From Methylococcales bacterium (lineage in GTDB: Bacteria; Pseudomonadota; Gammaproteobacteria; Methylococcales; Methylomonadaceae), in the NCBI GenBank assembly GCA_028707085.1, contig JAQTUW010000009.1, forward strand, positions 20,733 to 84,732: DNA of 64,000 bases, in the 5' to 3' direction. The translations under genes were made by a program, and so were the position numbers. Positions 44,253 to 55,270 of the stretch are shown here, in pieces. Under the pieces are notes generated by a model. That model did not search any database. It was not told the DNA's origin and was given only the letters and a program-made list of their open reading frames with translations. Numbering within the stretch: position 1 is the stretch's first letter; each line of letters opens with the position of its first letter.

Positions 44253-47200
44253 ATGCCTCTAACCACCTTCCATCCGGCCGTTGCCGACTGGTTCGCCAGT
44301 CATTTCACTGCCCCCTCGCAGATCCAGGCGCTCGCCTGGCCGGCCATTCGCGCCGGCCAGCCCACGCTGATAGCCGCCCCCACCGGTTCCGGCAAAACCC
44401 TGGCCGCCTTCCTGGCCGCCATCGACGAACTGGTGCGCCTGGGGCAGACGACGCCCTTGCCCAATGAAACCCGTGTCCTCTACATCTCGCCGCTGAAGGC
44501 GCTATCCAACGATATCAACAAAAACCTGGAACAGCCGCTCAACGGCATCCGCTTCAACCTGCTGGAAGCCGGTCTGCCGGATGTGACCATCCGCGCCCAG
44601 ACCCGTACCGGCGACACCCCGGTCGCAGAACGCGCGGCTATGAAGCGCAACCCGCCACATATTCTGGTGACCACGCCGGAGTCCCTGTACATTCTGCTCA
44701 CAGCTGATTCCGGCCGGGCCATGCTGGCCAGCGTGCGCACCGTCATCGTTGACGAAATCCATGCCCTGGCCGGCAACAAGCGCGGCGCGCATTTAAGCCT
44801 GTCCCTGCAACGCCTGACGCAACTGTGCGTCACACCGCCAGTGCGCATCGGCCTGTCCGCCACCCAGCGTCCGGTAGAGCTGATGGCCGCCTTTCTCACC
44901 GGCACGGCCTCGGATCCCTGCACCATCGTTGACACCGGCCACGTTCGCACCCGCGATTTGCAGATAGAAGTCACCGGCTCGCCGCTGGAAGCGGTCATGG
45001 CTAACGAAGTGTGGGGCGAAATCTACGACCGCCTGGAGCAACTGATCGTCGAGCACAGCACCACGCTGATCTTTGTCAACACTCGCCGTCTGGCCGAGCG
45101 GGCGGCGGCTGCGCTGGCGGAGCGCCTGGGCGAAGAATATGTCACCGCTCATCACGGCAGCCTGTCGCGGGAACATCGCCTGGACGCCGAACAGCGCCTT
45201 AAGCAGGGCAGCCTCAAGGCTCTGGTGGCCACGGCCTCGCTGGAGCTGGGCATCGACATCGGCGACGTGGATCTGGTTTGCCAGCTAGGCTCGCCGCGCG
45301 CCATCGCCACCCTGCTGCAACGCGTCGGCCGCTCCGGCCACCGCCTCGGCGCCGTGCCCAAGGGTCGGCTGTTCCCGCAGTCGCGCGACGACCTAGTGGA
45401 ATGCGTCGCCATTCTGGCCGCCATTCGCCGCGACGAGCTGGAGTTGATCACCATCCCCGCCCACCCGCTGGACGTGCTCGCTCAGCAGATCGTCGCCGAA
45501 GTCGCCAGCCGCGAATGGCGGGAAGAGGCGCTCCACCAGTGCTTCGTCGCCGCCTGGCCGTACCGGGAGCTGAGCGGCGAGCAGTTCGGCGAGGTGGTGA
45601 AAATGCTGGCCGACGGCTTTCACACCCGGCGCGGCCGTCGCGGCGCTTACCTGCATCGCGACGCCGTGCATGGCCTGCTGCGGGCGCGCAAGGGCGCCCG
45701 GCTCACGGCCATGCTCAACGGCGGCGCTATCCCCGACCAGTTCGACTACGACATCCTGCTCCAGCCGGAAAGCCTGTTCATCGGCACAGTCAACGAAGAT
45801 TTCGCCTTCGAGAGCATTCCCGGCGACATCTTCCAGCTCGGCGCCAATTCCTACCGAATGCTCAAGATCGAGCAGGGCAAGGTTTACGTCGAAGACGCTC
45901 ATGGCCAGCCGCCCAACATTCCATTCTGGCTGGGGGAAGCTCCAGGTCGCAGCGACGAGCTGTCGCGGGCCGTGTCCCGGCTGCGCGATGAGCTGGATGT
46001 CAAACTGGAACGCGGCCAGGACGCCGCCCTGGCCTGGCTGCAACAGACGCTGGCGCTGCCCGAGGCGGTTGCCGGGCAACTGGTCGCTTATCTCGCCGCC
46101 GCCAAGGCCGCGCTGGGCGTCCTGCCCACCCAGCAGCGCATCGTTTTCGAACGCTTTTTCGATGAAACCGGCGACATGCATTTCGTCGTACACTCCCCGT
46201 ACGGCTCCCGGCTCAATCGGGCATGGGGACTGGCGCTACGCAAGCGCTTCTGCCGCCGCTTCAATTTCGAACTACAGGCCGCCGCCAGCGAAGACGCCAT
46301 CGTGCTGTCCCTCGGCCCTACCCATAGCTTTCCGCTGGAAGAACCCGCCCAATACCTCAAGGCCGCCAGCGTCCGCGAGGTGCTGATCCAGGCCCTTTTG
46401 GCCGCGCCCATGTTCCCCACCCGCTGGCGCTGGGTGGCCAACATCGCCCTGGCCGTGCCGCGCATGCGCGCTGGCAAGAAAGTCCCGGCCTATTTTCAGC
46501 GCAACGACGCGGAAGACTTGGTGGCGCTGATTTTCCCAGACCAGCTTGCCTGCTTCGAAAACATTAGCGGCGACCGCCAGACGCCGGATCACCCTTTGGT
46601 GAATCAGACCCTCTACGATTGTCTACACGAACTGATGGATCTGGATGGCTTACAGCGGCTGCTGGCCGGCATCGAACAGGGCGGAATCGACATTGTCGCC
46701 CGTGACCTGAGCAGCCCCTCGCCGCTGGCGCTGGAGATCCTCAACGCCCGGCCTTACGCCTTTCTGGACGACGCCCCGGCCGAGGAGCGGCGCACCCTGG
46801 CGGTTCAGCAGCGCCGCTTCCTGTCGCCGGAAACAGCCGCCGACATCGGCAGGCTGGATTCGGCCGCCATCGCCAGAGTCCGGCAGGAAGCCTGGCCGGA
46901 AATCGCCAGCCCCGACGAACTTCACGACGCCCTGGCGGTACTCGGTTTTTTAACGGAAGCAGAAGGCCAGGCCAGCCAGCCCGGCATGGCCCAGGCATGG
47001 CTGGCCAGCCTCCAACACAGCGGGCGCGCCACCGTCATCACGGTCAGCCCCGGCCAACGGCTATGGGTCGCCGCCGAACGGCTGCAAGCCATGCGGCGGC
47101 TGCATCCCGGCGCAGAGCTAGAGCCTCCCATAACCGCCATTCCCGGCCAGGAAGCCCGGGACAGGGAAACCGCAGCTCGGGAAATCCTGCGCAGCCGGCT

Positions 47201-48545
47201 GGAAGGTCTGGGACCGGTTACCGCCGCGCAGCTCGCCGCTCCGTTGGCGCTGGATCAGCCCAGCGCGGAACAGGTATTGCTAACCCTGCAAACCGAAGGT
47301 TTCATTATCCAGGGCCGCTTCACCGGCCAGAGCGAAACCGTGGAATGGTGTGAACGCGGCCTGCTGGCGCGCATCCACCGCCATACCCTCAAACAACTGC
47401 GTAGCGAGGTCGAAGCCGTCTCCCCTGCCGATTTCATGCGCTTCCTGTTCCACTGGCAAGGACTGGACGAGCCGGGAGCCGGCGGCCGCACGCTGCAACA
47501 GCGCCTCGGACAACTGGAAGGGCTGGCGCTGCCCGCCGCCGGCTGGGAAAGCGATATCCTGCCCGCCAGGCTGCGCCCCTACCAGTCCTCGGAACTCGAC
47601 ACCCTGTGCAGCACCGGTAAAATCCTCTGGCTGCGTCTGCAGGCCCCGGCTGGCCAGCAGCCCGGCAAGCGTCGCCAGCCGGCCGGCAAGGCCACGCCGG
47701 TCAGCCTCATCAGTCGGGAAAGTCTGGCGCACTGGCAAGCCTACGCCCCGCCGCCGATGCAGGAAAACCTGGATCTGTCCGGCACAAGCCGGAAAGTCCA
47801 CGCTACGCTGAAAAACCTGGGCGCCAGCTTCTTCGAAGACTTGCTGGCCGAAACCGGCCTGCTCAAACCTCACCTGGAAGCGGCCCTGGCGGAACTCGCC
47901 GCCTGGGGTCTGGTCACCGCCGACAGCTTCCAGGGTCTCAGAACGCTGATCACCTCGCAGAAAATCCTGCACCGGCGCAGCAAGCGCCACCCAGGCTATC
48001 AGCCCTTCGCCGCCGTCGGTCGCTGGGTGCTGATCCGCGCCGCCCCAAATCAGGCGGAAGTCGATAAGCGGCAACACTGCGAATATCTGGCCCGGGTTCT
48101 GCTTCGCCGCTACGGCGTGGTGTTCCGCAAGCTCCTGGATCAGGAAGACATCACGCCTCTCTGGCGGGAACTGCTATACGTCTACCGCCGTCTGGAAGCC
48201 AGGGGAGAACTGCGCGGCGGCCGCTTTGTGCAAGGCTTCTCCGGCGAACAATTCGCACTGCCGGAAGCGCTGACCCAACTGCGCGACATCCGCAGAAAAC
48301 CCAAAACCGATGCCCTGCAAGCCATCAGCGCCGCCGACCCTCTCAATCTCACCGGTATCGTCACGCCTGGCCAGCGCATCCCCGCTCAGGCTGGCCGGCG
48401 CATTCTGTACCGGGACGGCGTGCCGGTGGCGGTGGCCATGCAGGGCGATGTCAGCTTTCTGGAACAGGTGGAGGGTGGGGCGGCTCTGCTCTGGCGGCAA
48501 GCATTGGCGCGGCGTCAAGGCGCATATGGCGCGCAGGAAGAATAG
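44253..48545 (+). CDS. lhr: Lhr-type large superfamily 2 helicase
   Basis: 1430 residues. The helicase core is at about 25-410: Q-motif ALAWPAIRAGQPTLI, Walker A AAPTGSGKTLAAF, motif II VIVDEIHALAGNKRG, motif III IGLSATQRP and motif VI LLQRVGRSGHR. The long remainder holds the Lhr-specific winged-helix, and tail domains typical of Lhr proteins (1400-1540 residues). Lhr is a DNA repair helicase; E. coli Lhr removes uracil by its C-terminal part. Codons are visibly richer in C/G third positions than in the neighbours, which suggests acquisition. Alone, with a terminator after it. Confidence 0.9.
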   Translation: MPLTTFHPAVADWFASHFTAPSQIQALAWPAIRAGQPTLIAAPTGSGKTLAAFLAAIDELVRLGQTTPLPNETRVLYISPLKALSNDINKNLEQPLNGIRFNLLEAGLPDVTIRAQTRTGDTPVAERAAMKRNPPHILVTTPESLYILLTADSGRAMLASVRTVIVDEIHALAGNKRGAHLSLSLQRLTQLCVTPPVRIGLSATQRPVELMAAFLTGTASDPCTIVDTGHVRTRDLQIEVTGSPLEAVMANEVWGEIYDRLEQLIVEHSTTLIFVNTRRLAERAAAALAERLGEEYVTAHHGSLSREHRLDAEQRLKQGSLKALVATASLELGIDIGDVDLVCQLGSPRAIATLLQRVGRSGHRLGAVPKGRLFPQSRDDLVECVAILAAIRRDELELITIPAHPLDVLAQQIVAEVASREWREEALHQCFVAAWPYRELSGEQFGEVVKMLADGFHTRRGRRGAYLHRDAVHGLLRARKGARLTAMLNGGAIPDQFDYDILLQPESLFIGTVNEDFAFESIPGDIFQLGANSYRMLKIEQGKVYVEDAHGQPPNIPFWLGEAPGRSDELSRAVSRLRDELDVKLERGQDAALAWLQQTLALPEAVAGQLVAYLAAAKAALGVLPTQQRIVFERFFDETGDMHFVVHSPYGSRLNRAWGLALRKRFCRRFNFELQAAASEDAIVLSLGPTHSFPLEEPAQYLKAASVREVLIQALLAAPMFPTRWRWVANIALAVPRMRAGKKVPAYFQRNDAEDLVALIFPDQLACFENISGDRQTPDHPLVNQTLYDCLHELMDLDGLQRLLAGIEQGGIDIVARDLSSPSPLALEILNARPYAFLDDAPAEERRTLAVQQRRFLSPETAADIGRLDSAAIARVRQEAWPEIASPDELHDALAVLGFLTEAEGQASQPGMAQAWLASLQHSGRATVITVSPGQRLWVAAERLQAMRRLHPGAELEPPITAIPGQEARDRETAAREILRSRLEGLGPVTAAQLAAPLALDQPSAEQVLLTLQTEGFIIQGRFTGQSETVEWCERGLLARIHRHTLKQLRSEVEAVSPADFMRFLFHWQGLDEPGAGGRTLQQRLGQLEGLALPAAGWESDILPARLRPYQSSELDTLCSTGKILWLRLQAPAGQQPGKRRQPAGKATPVSLISRESLAHWQAYAPPPMQENLDLSGTSRKVHATLKNLGASFFEDLLAETGLLKPHLEAALAELAAWGLVTADSFQGLRTLITSQKILHRRSKRHPGYQPFAAVGRWVLIRAAPNQAEVDKRQHCEYLARVLLRRYGVVFRKLLDQEDITPLWRELLYVYRRLEARGELRGGRFVQGFSGEQFALPEALTQLRDIRRKPKTDALQAISAADPLNLTGIVTPGQRIPAQAGRRILYRDGVPVAVAMQGDVSFLEQVEGGAALLWRQALARRQGAYGAQEE

Positions 48546-48690
48546 CCGTGCGACTGCCACGGGTAAGGGAAAATATTGGCGATGCGCTATCTCGGAGCAG
48601 CGTGGAAAATTTGTTTTGAGAGTTTAAAACACATCCGGCTTTAAGGCCGATTTAACTGATCCCGACTGGTGGTCAGGCGTTTGAACCCAA

Positions 48691-48727
48691 AAAACCCGCG
48701 ATAGGTTTTCAGCCTGTCGCGGGTTTT
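48691..48727. terminator. Bidirectional intrinsic terminator between lhr and pnp
   Basis: A stem of about 14-15 bp pairs AAAACCCGCGATAGG (48691-48705) with CCTGTCGCGGGTTTT (48713-48727), one T-G wobble, with A and T runs on the flanks. It serves lhr on plus and pnp on minus. Confidence 0.8.
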
Positions 48728-48760
48728 TGTTGTGCGATTTTCTGCGGGTAGCGCTAGTGA

Positions 48761-50839
48761 CTACTCGGCGTCAAGATCCTTCATGCTCAGACGCACCCGG
48801 CCCTGACGGTCGATTTCCAGTACTTTTACCCGTACCACATCGCCTTCGGACAGTTTGTCGCTGACTTTTTCCACGCGTTCGTCGGAAATTTGCGAGATGT
48901 GCACCAGTCCGTCCTTGCCGGGCAGGATGGTCACAAATGCGCCGAAATCCATCAGGCGAACCACTTTACCTTCGTAGACTTTACCGACCTCGACTTCGGC
49001 GGTGATTTCCTCGATCATGCGCCGGGCTTCTTCGCCTGCCGCGCGGTCTACCGAGGCGATGTTGACCACGCCGTCGTCGGTCAGATCGATGCTGGCGCCG
49101 GTCTGTTCGGTGATGCTGCGAATGGTGACGCCGCCTTTGCCGATGACTTCGCGGATTTTGCTCGGATCAATTTTAAAGGTGATGATGCGCGGCGCATAAT
49201 CGGACATTTGTTCGCGGGTGCTGGACAAAGTCTTGTTCATTTCGCCGAGGATATGCAGACGGCCCTGTTTAGCCTGTTCCAGCGCCACTTTCATGATTTC
49301 GGCGGTAATGCCGTCGATCTTGATGTCCATTTGCAGTGCGGTGACGCCGTTTTCGGAACCGGCTACCTTGAAATCCATATCGCCAAGATGATCTTCGTCG
49401 CCCAGAATGTCGGAGAGGACGGCAAACTTGTCGCCTTCCTTGATTAGTCCCATGGCGATACCGGCTACCGGCGCCTTGATAGGCACGCCGGCGTCCATCA
49501 GCGCTAGACTGCTGCCGCAGACCGAAGCCATGGAGCTGGAACCGTTTGATTCGGTAATTTCGGAGACCACGCGAATGACGTAGGGAAATTCGCTCATGTT
49601 GGGCAATACTGCTGCGACGCCGCGTTTCGCCAGCCGGCCATGGCCGATCTCGCGGCGTTTTGGCGAGCCGACAAAACCGGTTTCGCCCACGCTGTAAGGC
49701 GGGAAATTGTAATGCAGCATGAACGGGTCTTTATATTCGCCGGACAACGCGTCTATGATTTGCGCATCCCGGTCGGTACCCAGTGTGGCCACCACGATGG
49801 CCTGGGTTTCGCCGCGGGTAAACAGGGCGGAGCCGTGAGTTCTCGGCAATACGCCGGTGCGAATGCTGATGGGCCTGACAGTGCTCAGGTCGCGACCATC
49901 GATACGGATTCGATCATTCAGGATTGCGCCGCGCACGATATCGTATTCCAGATGTTCGATGACATTGCGAATATCTTTTTCGGCATACAGGCCGTCCGCA
50001 GCCAGTTTTTCGACCACTGCGCTTCTGATGGCGCCGAGCTGATCCTGGCGAAGCAGTTTTTCGGCAACTTGATAGGCGGCCTTGATACTTTGTTCGGCTT
50101 CGGCGGCAACGGCGGCTTTCAGGGCAGGGTCGGTTTCGACCGGAATCCAGTCGATGGCGACAGGGGCGACTTCCGCCGCAAATTCATTGATGGCCTGGAT
50201 GGCGACCTGCATTTGTTCGTGACCGAACAGCACCGCGCCCAGCATGATTTCTTCGGAAAGCAGGTCGGCTTCGGATTCGACCATCAGTACAGCATGATGA
50301 GTACCGGCCACAACCAGTTGCAGGCGGGATTCTTTCAGCGTCGGCAGCGACGGGTTCAGCAGATACGCTCCATCCTTGTAACCGACACAGGCGGCGCCCA
50401 GCGGGCCGTTGAAAGGCAGGCCGGAAACGGCCAGCGCGGCGGAAGCGCCCAGCAGCGCCGGGATTTCGGTATCCACTTCAGGATTCAGCGACATCACGGT
50501 GGCGATGATCTGCACTTCATTGGTGAAGCCTTCGGGAAACAGTGGGCGAATTGGTCTGTCTATCAGGCGGGAGATCAGGGTTTCGTTTTCGCTGGGACGG
50601 CCCTCGCGTTTGAAGAAACCACCAGGAATTTTGCCGGCGGCAAAGGCTTTTTCCTGATAATTCACAGTAAGCGGGAAAAAATCACCGCCGCTGCTTTCTT
50701 TTTTTCCGACTACTGTTACCAGTAACGAAGTGCCTTCGACATCGATCATTACAGCGCCATTGGCTTGGCGGGCAATTTCACCGGTTTCTAAGGTGACGAG
50801 ACGATCGCCGTACTGAAATTGTTTCCTGATAGGAGTCAC
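48761..50839 (-). CDS. pnp: Polyribonucleotide nucleotidyltransferase
   Basis: 692 residues. Two RNase PH domains (first from [19 protein letters not shown], second from [20 protein letters not shown]) flank a helical linker; the KH domain includes [20 protein letters not shown] and the S1 domain starts [20 protein letters not shown]. It degrades RNA 3'-5' with phosphate. The end lacks the longer tail seen in E. coli (711). It follows rpsO through a strong hairpin, as in the classic rpsO-pnp operon. Confidence 0.97.
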   Translation of the reverse strand: MTPIRKQFQYGDRLVTLETGEIARQANGAVMIDVEGTSLLVTVVGKKESSGGDFFPLTVNYQEKAFAAGKIPGGFFKREGRPSENETLISRLIDRPIRPLFPEGFTNEVQIIATVMSLNPEVDTEIPALLGASAALAVSGLPFNGPLGAACVGYKDGAYLLNPSLPTLKESRLQLVVAGTHHAVLMVESEADLLSEEIMLGAVLFGHEQMQVAIQAINEFAAEVAPVAIDWIPVETDPALKAAVAAEAEQSIKAAYQVAEKLLRQDQLGAIRSAVVEKLAADGLYAEKDIRNVIEHLEYDIVRGAILNDRIRIDGRDLSTVRPISIRTGVLPRTHGSALFTRGETQAIVVATLGTDRDAQIIDALSGEYKDPFMLHYNFPPYSVGETGFVGSPKRREIGHGRLAKRGVAAVLPNMSEFPYVIRVVSEITESNGSSSMASVCGSSLALMDAGVPIKAPVAGIAMGLIKEGDKFAVLSDILGDEDHLGDMDFKVAGSENGVTALQMDIKIDGITAEIMKVALEQAKQGRLHILGEMNKTLSSTREQMSDYAPRIITFKIDPSKIREVIGKGGVTIRSITEQTGASIDLTDDGVVNIASVDRAAGEEARRMIEEITAEVEVGKVYEGKVVRLMDFGAFVTILPGKDGLVHISQISDERVEKVSDKLSEGDVVRVKVLEIDRQGRVRLSMKDLDAE

Positions 50840-50885
50840 TATAAGGTTCCTGCTTTGGTTGTTTTGAAAATGTTGCCATAAAGCA

Positions 50886-50911
50886 GAAACGGCACAGGTT
50901 TGTGCCGTTTC
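50886..50911 (-). promoter_or_regulatory. rpsO-pnp intercistronic hairpin
   Basis: A perfect 11-bp stem (GAAACGGCACA at 50886-50896 with TGTGCCGTTTC at 50901-50911) and 4-nt loop lies 11 nt after rpsO and 46 nt before pnp. In E. coli the same gap carries a terminator and an RNase III site through which PNPase controls its own mRNA. The similar placement is suggestive. Confidence 0.6.
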
Positions 50912-50921
50912 GTGGATGTGT

Positions 50922-51191
50922 TTATTTACGGATGCCCAGTCTTTCGATTAGAGTGCGATAACGGGTTACATCATTGTTTTTCAGGTAATCCAGCAGTTTG
51001 CGGCGCTGGTTTACCATGCGCAACAAACCGCGGCGCGAATGATTGTCTTTTTTATGCGCGGCAAAGTGCGGCGTCAACTGGTTGATGTTGGCGGTCAATA
51101 AAGCCACCTGCACTTCGGTAGAGCCGGTGTCTGATTCAGACAGGCGGTATTCTTCGACAATGGTTTTTTTTTGTTCTGCGGTTAACGACAT
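50922..51191 (-). CDS. rpsO: 30S ribosomal protein S15
   Basis: 89 residues, the exact S15 length. Start [20 protein letters not shown], middle [20 protein letters not shown], then [19 protein letters not shown]. It binds 16S rRNA early in 30S assembly. Between truB and pnp, standard order. Confidence 0.98.
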   Translation of the reverse strand: MSLTAEQKKTIVEEYRLSESDTGSTEVQVALLTANINQLTPHFAAHKKDNHSRRGLLRMVNQRRKLLDYLKNNDVTRYRTLIERLGIRK

Positions 51192-51214
51192 AGTTAATCC
51201 CTATCAAAAAGTAA

Positions 51215-51243
51215 GTAAAAAATAAAAACCGTCAGTAAGACGG
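51215..51243 (-). terminator. Terminator-like hairpin between truB and rpsO
   Basis: CCGTC (51229-51233) pairs with GACGG (51239-51243); on the minus strand the stem is followed by TTTTTATTTTTT. Transcription of rpsO comes from the right, so this hairpin would lie between an rpsO start and its upstream DNA by only 23 nt. It may stop transcription in the leader, or the rpsO promoter may overlap it. Confidence 0.4.
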
Positions 51244-51303
51244 CAGGCTGAACACGATTTCCACAATAGGGTGCAGAAACCGATGTCGGGTTTTCCGGTA
51301 AAA

Positions 51304-52215
51304 TCAGATCGGCTGATTATCCAGATTGAATAACTTCTTCGGCGCTAGTTTACCATTTAATGACATTTCCCCCAAACCTAAAAAAGCCTGGCGGCAGTAA
51401 ATTCTAACTTGGCCCGATAGCGTGGAGCTGAGCGTAATCTGTTGACCCTGTCTGATGCAGGCCGATTCCTGGCTGGATACTTCAATACTGGGGATATTGG
51501 CCAGCGGCGCATCCACGGCCAGCAACTGCCCGAACAATGCCTGACTGTCCATGGCCTGTAACTGTTCCAGGGTATGGGCGCGCTCGATGGCGAATTGTCC
51601 GGCGGCAGTCCGGCGCAATGCGGCGACTGTGCCGTAAGTACCCAGTTTTTGAGCGATGTCTTCGGCAAGCGAACGGATATAAGTACCCTTGGAGCAGGAA
51701 ACATTCAGCGTGATGCATTCAGCATCGACGCCCAGCAACTGCAATTCAAAAATACGGATGCGTCTGGCCGGACGATCCACTGTCTTGCCTTCCCGCGCCA
51801 GCTCATACAGTTTTTTGCCCTGATGTTTCAGCGCGGAATACATGGGGGGCACTTGATCGATTTCACCGGTAAACCCGTTCAGGCAGTCGAGCAGATCCTG
51901 CGGCGCGAAATCCGGAACCGGGGCTTCGGCAATTATTTTGCCTTCGGCGTCGCCGGTGTCGGTCATGATGCCCAGTCGTATGACCACCTGATAACGTTTG
52001 TCGTCATCGAGCATCAGGCCCGAAACCTTGGTGGCTTCCCCAAAGCATAAAGGCAGCAGGCCGGTCGCCAGGGGATCCAGGCTGCCGGTATGGCCGGCCT
52101 TGTTGGCGTTCAGCAGGCGTTTGACTTCCTGCAGGGCCTGATTGGAGGAAATGCCAAGGCGTTTATCGAGCAGCAAAATGCCATGCACATCCTGTCCCGG
52201 CTTGCGTTTTGCCAT
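51304..52215 (-). CDS. truB: tRNA pseudouridine-55 synthase
   Basis: 303 residues. The N-terminus VHGILLLDKRLGISSNQALQ, HTGSLDPLATGLLPLCFGEATK with the catalytic Asp, and CSKGTYIRSLAEDI are diagnostic. It converts U55 in the tRNA T-loop to pseudouridine. The C-terminal PUA-like end is somewhat short (E. coli 314). It overlaps the rbfA stop by one base (TAATG). Confidence 0.97.
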   Translation of the reverse strand: MAKRKPGQDVHGILLLDKRLGISSNQALQEVKRLLNANKAGHTGSLDPLATGLLPLCFGEATKVSGLMLDDDKRYQVVIRLGIMTDTGDAEGKIIAEAPVPDFAPQDLLDCLNGFTGEIDQVPPMYSALKHQGKKLYELAREGKTVDRPARRIRIFELQLLGVDAECITLNVSCSKGTYIRSLAEDIAQKLGTYGTVAALRRTAAGQFAIERAHTLEQLQAMDSQALFGQLLAVDAPLANIPSIEVSSQESACIRQGQQITLSSTLSGQVRIYCRQAFLGLGEMSLNGKLAPKKLFNLDNQPI

Positions 52216-52580
52216 TAATCGTCCTGCTTTGGAATATCCAGATCATGAAGCAGTTCGGAAACGCGCATGCCGGTATCGAAAGAATGGTCGTAATAAAAAT
52301 GCAGTTCGGAAATATGCCGCAGGCGCATGCGTTTCGCCAGCTCATGCCGCAGAAAGGGCGACATTTCATTTAACGCCGCCACATTGCTCGCCTTGCCGGG
52401 TTCGTCGCTGTTCAGTACGGTGATATAGACTTTTGCAACCGCCAGATCCTTGGATAAAACCACTTCGTTGACGGTGACAAAGCCCAGGCGGGGATCATGC
52501 ACGTCTCTTTGCAGTATCACCGCCAGTTCTTTCTGCATTTGCGATGCAACCCGCTGGCTGCGGCCGAACTCTTTAGGCAT
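52215..52580 (-). CDS. rbfA: Ribosome-binding factor A
   Basis: 121 residues. Begins MPKEFGRSQRVASQMQKELA and contains VHDPRLGFVTVNEVVLSKDL and LRHISELHFYYDHSFDTG, characteristic of RbfA, a KH-like 30S maturation factor. In the infB-rbfA-truB order with 3 nt from infB. Confidence 0.97.
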   Translation of the reverse strand: MPKEFGRSQRVASQMQKELAVILQRDVHDPRLGFVTVNEVVLSKDLAVAKVYITVLNSDEPGKASNVAALNEMSPFLRHELAKRMRLRHISELHFYYDHSFDTGMRVSELLHDLDIPKQDD

Positions 52581-52583
52581 GGA

Positions 52584-55256
52584 TTAGATTTCCCTTTTTA
52601 CTTCAATGCGTTCAAACACTTCAATTTGATCGCCTTCTTTGACATCGTTGTAATTTTTGACGCCGATGCCGCATTCCATGCCCATTTTCACTTCATTGAC
52701 ATCGTCTTTGAAGCGGCGCAGGGATTCCAGTTGGCCTTCGTAAATCACCACATTGTTACGCAGTACCCGAATAGGCAGATTGCGTTTCACAAAGCCGTCT
52801 ATCACCATGCAGCCGGCGATGGCGCCGAATTTCGGCGAACGGAATACATCGCGAACTTCGGCCAGACCGACGATTTTTTCCTGAATTTCAGGTGCCAGCA
52901 TACCGTTGATGGCGCGTTTGACTTCATCAATAGCCTCATAAATGATGCTGTAATAATGCAGGTCTATATCTTTTTCTTCGATCAGTTTACGGGCGACTGC
53001 GTCGGCACGGACATTGAAGCCGATCAGAATGGCGCTGGAGGCCAGCGCCAGATTGGCGTCGCCTTCGTTAATGCCGCCGACTCCGCCAAAGATGCACTTG
53101 ACCTGAACTTCGTCGGACGACAGGCTGACCAGCGATTCGCGGAGGGCTTCCAGGCTGCCCTGAACATCGGTTTTGATGACGATGTTAAGCGTGGAGGTTT
53201 CGCCTGCCGCCATCCGCGAGAAAACGTCATCCAGTTTCGATGCATGTTGAGCCGCGTGGCGGTTTGAGCGTTTGCGGTCTTCCCGGTGGGCGGCCAGTTC
53301 ACGGGCTATCCGTTCATTCTGCACCACCAGAAATTCGTCACCGGCATCCGGGGTGCCGGACAAGCCAAGAATTTCGACCGGCGCACTGGGGCCAGCCGAT
53401 TTGATGGCGTGGGCGTTTTCGTCGAACATGGCCCGAATACGGCCGTATTCATGGCCGCAAAGCACAAATTCGCCTTTGCTCAAAGTCCCGTTCTGGATCA
53501 GTATGGTCGCCATCGCGCCACGGCCCTTGTCCAGACGCGATTCGATACAGATACCGGAAGCAATGCCTTCGGCAGGCGCTCTTAGTTCCAGTATTTCGGC
53601 CTGAACGATCAGGGCTTCGATCAATTCGTCGATGCCGGCGCCGGTTTTGGCGGATACTTTCAGGAACTGGACGTCGCCGCCCCATTCTTCCGGCACCACA
53701 TTCAGGGTAGCCAGTTCCTGCATGACCCGGTCGGTGTTGGCTTCAGGCTTGTCGATTTTATTCAGCGCCACAATGATGGGCACATTGGCGGCGCGGGCGT
53801 GCTCAATGGCTTCCTTGGTTTGCGGCATGACGCCATCGTCTGCGGCCACCACCACGATGACGATGTCGGTCACTTCGGCGCCGCGGGCGCGCATGGCGGT
53901 AAATGCGGCATGGCCCGGCGTATCCAGAAAAGTCACCGCGCCGTGGTCGGTTTTGACCTGATAGGCGCCGATATGCTGGGTAATGCCCCCGGCTTCGCCG
54001 GCGGCGACCCGGGTTTTACGAATGTAATCCAGCAGCGAGGTTTTACCGTGGTCAACATGGCCCATGATGGTGACGATAGGCGCTCTGGCGACCAGTTTGC
54101 GATCGTCATTCTCGCTTTGCACTTCCGCCAGCATCTCCTGTTCGAAGTCGTCTTCGCTCTGCATGATGGCGGTATGTCCCATCTCTTCCACCAGAATCAC
54201 CGCCGTTTCCTGATCGATGGTCTGATTGATGGTGGACATGATGCCCAGTTTCATCAGATGCTTGATCACCTCTGCGGCTTTGACGCTCATTTTGGAGGCT
54301 AGTTCGGAAACAATGATGGTTTCCGGAATGGTGACTTCCTTGATAGCCGGAACCACCGGTTTTTCGAATTTGTGCTTGGAAGGGGCGCCGCCAATTTCAA
54401 ACTCGGGTTTTTCCTTGCGTGATTTACCCTTTTTACTTTTGCCGCGCCGGCCATTATCACGGTTCTCCAGATCCACGTCGGTAGTGGTCGGCCGCACCGG
54501 TTTGAAGTCCTGCTTTTTCTTGTGCAGGGTTTGCTGCTGTTTGGCTTCCGCCTGTTTTTTAACCTTTTCGGCAGTGCGTTGCACCGCAGCTTCCAGGCGC
54601 TGTTTCTTTTCCAGTTCCAGTTGTGCTTCGGCGCTTAGTTTAACCGCCGCCGGTTCGGGCGCGGCGACCATCTCGGGCTCCGGTTCGGGTGTCGGCGCGG
54701 GTTCGATGGACATGGCGGGCTGTTCGACGGGAACCGCTTCAGCGGCGATTTCGGGTAAAGGCTCGGCTTCGGGTTTTATTCCCGCGGCCGGGGCGGGCGC
54801 AGGCTCCACAGCCGGGGCTGGCTGGGCGATTTGCACGGCCGCTTCTTTCTGTTCGCTTGCGGCTTTGAGGCGAGCCTGTTCATCCAGTTCCTGCTTCGTC
54901 TGTTCAGCCTGGGGTTTTTCGGCGGCTGCCGGCGTTTCCGCGCGTTTGATATAGGTTTTTTGCTTCCGAACCTCCACGCTAACGGTTTTGGCGGCGGAAC
55001 CGGGGGCCGATGACTGTTTCAGTTCGGTTTTGGTGCTGCGTTTCAGTGTGATGCGCCTAGGTGCGGCTGTCTCCTGTTCGGTGGCCGGTTTGCCGTGGCG
55101 TTGGCGCAAGTGGGCCAATAATTTGGCTTTTTCCTCTTCGTTGATTACATCGTCCGGCGCATCCGCAGACAAACCGGCTTCTTTTAACTGTTCCAAAAAA
55201 CGTTCAAGGGGAATACCGACAACTTCTGCTAATTCCTGTACTGTTTTATCGCTCAT
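52584..55256 (-). CDS. infB: Translation initiation factor IF-2
   Basis: 890 residues, the same as E. coli. The N-terminal IF2 domain ([20 protein letters not shown]) precedes a long charged Ala/Pro/Glu linker (about 100-290). The G-domain has [20 protein letters not shown] and NKIDKPEA, followed by domains II-IV ending in [13 protein letters not shown]. It places initiator tRNA on the ribosome with GTP. In the nusA-infB-rbfA operon, 14 nt after nusA. Confidence 0.98.
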   Translation of the reverse strand: MSDKTVQELAEVVGIPLERFLEQLKEAGLSADAPDDVINEEEKAKLLAHLRQRHGKPATEQETAAPRRITLKRSTKTELKQSSAPGSAAKTVSVEVRKQKTYIKRAETPAAAEKPQAEQTKQELDEQARLKAASEQKEAAVQIAQPAPAVEPAPAPAAGIKPEAEPLPEIAAEAVPVEQPAMSIEPAPTPEPEPEMVAAPEPAAVKLSAEAQLELEKKQRLEAAVQRTAEKVKKQAEAKQQQTLHKKKQDFKPVRPTTTDVDLENRDNGRRGKSKKGKSRKEKPEFEIGGAPSKHKFEKPVVPAIKEVTIPETIIVSELASKMSVKAAEVIKHLMKLGIMSTINQTIDQETAVILVEEMGHTAIMQSEDDFEQEMLAEVQSENDDRKLVARAPIVTIMGHVDHGKTSLLDYIRKTRVAAGEAGGITQHIGAYQVKTDHGAVTFLDTPGHAAFTAMRARGAEVTDIVIVVVAADDGVMPQTKEAIEHARAANVPIIVALNKIDKPEANTDRVMQELATLNVVPEEWGGDVQFLKVSAKTGAGIDELIEALIVQAEILELRAPAEGIASGICIESRLDKGRGAMATILIQNGTLSKGEFVLCGHEYGRIRAMFDENAHAIKSAGPSAPVEILGLSGTPDAGDEFLVVQNERIARELAAHREDRKRSNRHAAQHASKLDDVFSRMAAGETSTLNIVIKTDVQGSLEALRESLVSLSSDEVQVKCIFGGVGGINEGDANLALASSAILIGFNVRADAVARKLIEEKDIDLHYYSIIYEAIDEVKRAINGMLAPEIQEKIVGLAEVRDVFRSPKFGAIAGCMVIDGFVKRNLPIRVLRNNVVIYEGQLESLRRFKDDVNEVKMGMECGIGVKNYNDVKEGDQIEVFERIEVKREI

Positions 55257-55270
55257 AATGTCCTCCTGCC

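Noticed and set aside
54226..54954. 242-codon Ser/Ala-rich frame antisense to infB
   Set aside because: Mirror of the low-complexity linker of IF-2.
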